Source: Oscillospiraceae bacterium
Lineage (GTDB): Bacteria > Bacillota > Clostridia > Oscillospirales > Ruminococcaceae
Assembly (NCBI GenBank): GCA_017394475.1
Contig: JAFPYQ010000385.1
Coordinates: 1 to 6,907, forward strand
DNA length: 6,907 nt
Direction of reading: 5' to 3'
In this document: in pieces, positions 6,231 through 6,907 of the stretch
How the letters are laid out: each line of letters begins with the position of its first letter
Position numbering within the stretch: the first letter of the stretch is position 1
Notes under the pieces: generated by a model
What the model was told of the DNA's origin: nothing
Seen by the model: only the letters and a program-made list of their open reading frames with translations
Databases searched by the model: none
Translations under genes and position numbers: made by a program

Positions 6231-6907
6231 ATGAAAAAGTTCATTTCAATCGTTTTCGCGGCAATGCTCACGCTTTTCTGTGTTGCTGTACCTGTCAAAG
6301 CTGACAGCATTTTTGATACTGCCAAAAGCATAGAGGCAGGAAAGAAATATTCCAACAAGATAAATGACACTACAAAAAGCCACAATTACAAAATACAGGT
6401 TGACGGAAAAGGAACGATGTCGATCACTATTACTTCGGATTTAAATTATTTAGATTTTGAAGTTTTCGATTCTGACGGCACAAAGCTAAGCCCTGATAAG
6501 AAAGATATAAAAACAGGCAGTGTAAGCTTTGATAACATAACGTACTACACCAATAATACTACGGGTACTTTTAAGGGAACTATCTCATTTTCTGTAAAGA
6601 AAGGAACCTACTATATCCACTTTGGTCGTCCGTCATATTTATATCCCAACGGGAAATTCAGCTTTTCTGTAAAGACCCCCGATGGCAAAGGGAAAGAAAC
6701 TGTTTCCGCTCCCAAATCTTCGATCCGTGTCTACATGGAAAAGGGCAATAAGATTGACCTTAGTGCGGTTGCAAGCGGAAAAGATGTAACAGCCAAATGG
6801 AGCAGCAGTAATGAAAAGGTAGCAAAAGTAAATTCTAAAGGCACTATAACAGCTGTATCAAAAGGAACCTGCACAATAACATGGAAAAGCAGCTCTGCAA
6901 CATTTAC
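6231..6907 (+). CDS. secreted protein with beta-rich and Big_2 domains (3' end missing)
   Basis: The frame is open from the ATG at 6231 to the window edge (225 residues seen, no stop). GGAGG (6221-6225) sits 5 bases before the start. A Sec signal peptide (MKKF, then a hydrophobic core) should be cut after VKA at residue 24. Residues about 30-150 are rich in alternating beta-type sequence with GTYYIHF near 125-131. This resembles the pre-peptidase C-terminal type of beta-sandwich, but the match is loose. Residues about 160-225 form a bacterial Ig-like group 2 domain, with WSSSNEKVAKVNSKGTITAVSKGTCTITW. Such proteins are usually extracellular or wall-associated and bind surfaces or carbohydrates. 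What follows beyond the edge (more Ig repeats, an enzyme or an anchor) is unknown. Base composition is markedly more AT-rich than in the genes to the left. Confidence 0.85.
   Translation, partial: MKKFISIVFAAMLTLFCVAVPVKADSIFDTAKSIEAGKKYSNKINDTTKSHNYKIQVDGKGTMSITITSDLNYLDFEVFDSDGTKLSPDKKDIKTGSVSFDNITYYTNNTTGTFKGTISFSVKKGTYYIHFGRPSYLYPNGKFSFSVKTPDGKGKETVSAPKSSIRVYMEKGNKIDLSAVASGKDVTAKWSSSNEKVAKVNSKGTITAVSKGTCTITWKSSSATF

Overview
The window looks like a Firmicutes chromosome, most likely a Ruminococcus-type gut or rumen fibre degrader (Oscillospiraceae). The pointers are a lipid-anchored GH5 cellulase with a CBM2-like module, strong GGAGG ribosome binding sites, consensus housekeeping (TTGACA/TATAAT) promoters, a CCA-encoding tRNA and bacterial Ig-like (Big_2) surface proteins. 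The genus is inferred from these features; no marker gene settles it. There is no sign of a CRISPR array, transposase or phage.

Left half (about 1-3740), read on the minus strand. A tRNA-Leu(GAG) gene (3653-3736) ends in a textbook terminator. Just beyond it a perfect TTGACA-17-TATAAT promoter drives a two-gene unit: an HI0933/BaiN-type flavoprotein (2262-3491) followed by a GH5 subfamily 1-like cellulase (211-2256). The cellulase ribosome binding site lies inside the last codons of the flavoprotein gene, so the two are co-transcribed and probably translationally linked. The unit ends at a GC-rich hairpin (164-196). It faces the terminator (71-100) of a gene entering from the left, of which only about nine C-terminal codons may be present.

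Middle (3737-5675). A 314-base divergent intergenic region holds the tRNA promoter, a GC-rich patch with small direct repeats and a hairpin, and a TTGACT-17-TATAAT promoter facing right. That promoter serves a membrane-anchored metallo-beta-lactamase-fold protein resembling the C-terminal domain of ComEC (4051-5052). A membrane-tethered XRE-family regulator follows (5112-5675).

Right part (5676-6907). An imperfect dyad (5699-5732) follows the regulator. A separate promoter then serves a 63-residue two-helix membrane protein (5879-6070), preceded by a possible 19-codon leader ORF that overlaps its start codon. A very strong terminator (6086-6129) closes that unit. The last gene starts from an extended -10 promoter at 6231 and runs off the window. 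It is clearly more AT-rich than its neighbours and encodes a secreted protein with a beta-rich domain and a Big_2 domain.

I see no clearly new system. The most unusual points are the flavoprotein-cellulase coupling, the stand-alone ComEC-like MBL protein paired with a membrane XRE regulator, and the overlapping leader ORF ahead of the small membrane protein.
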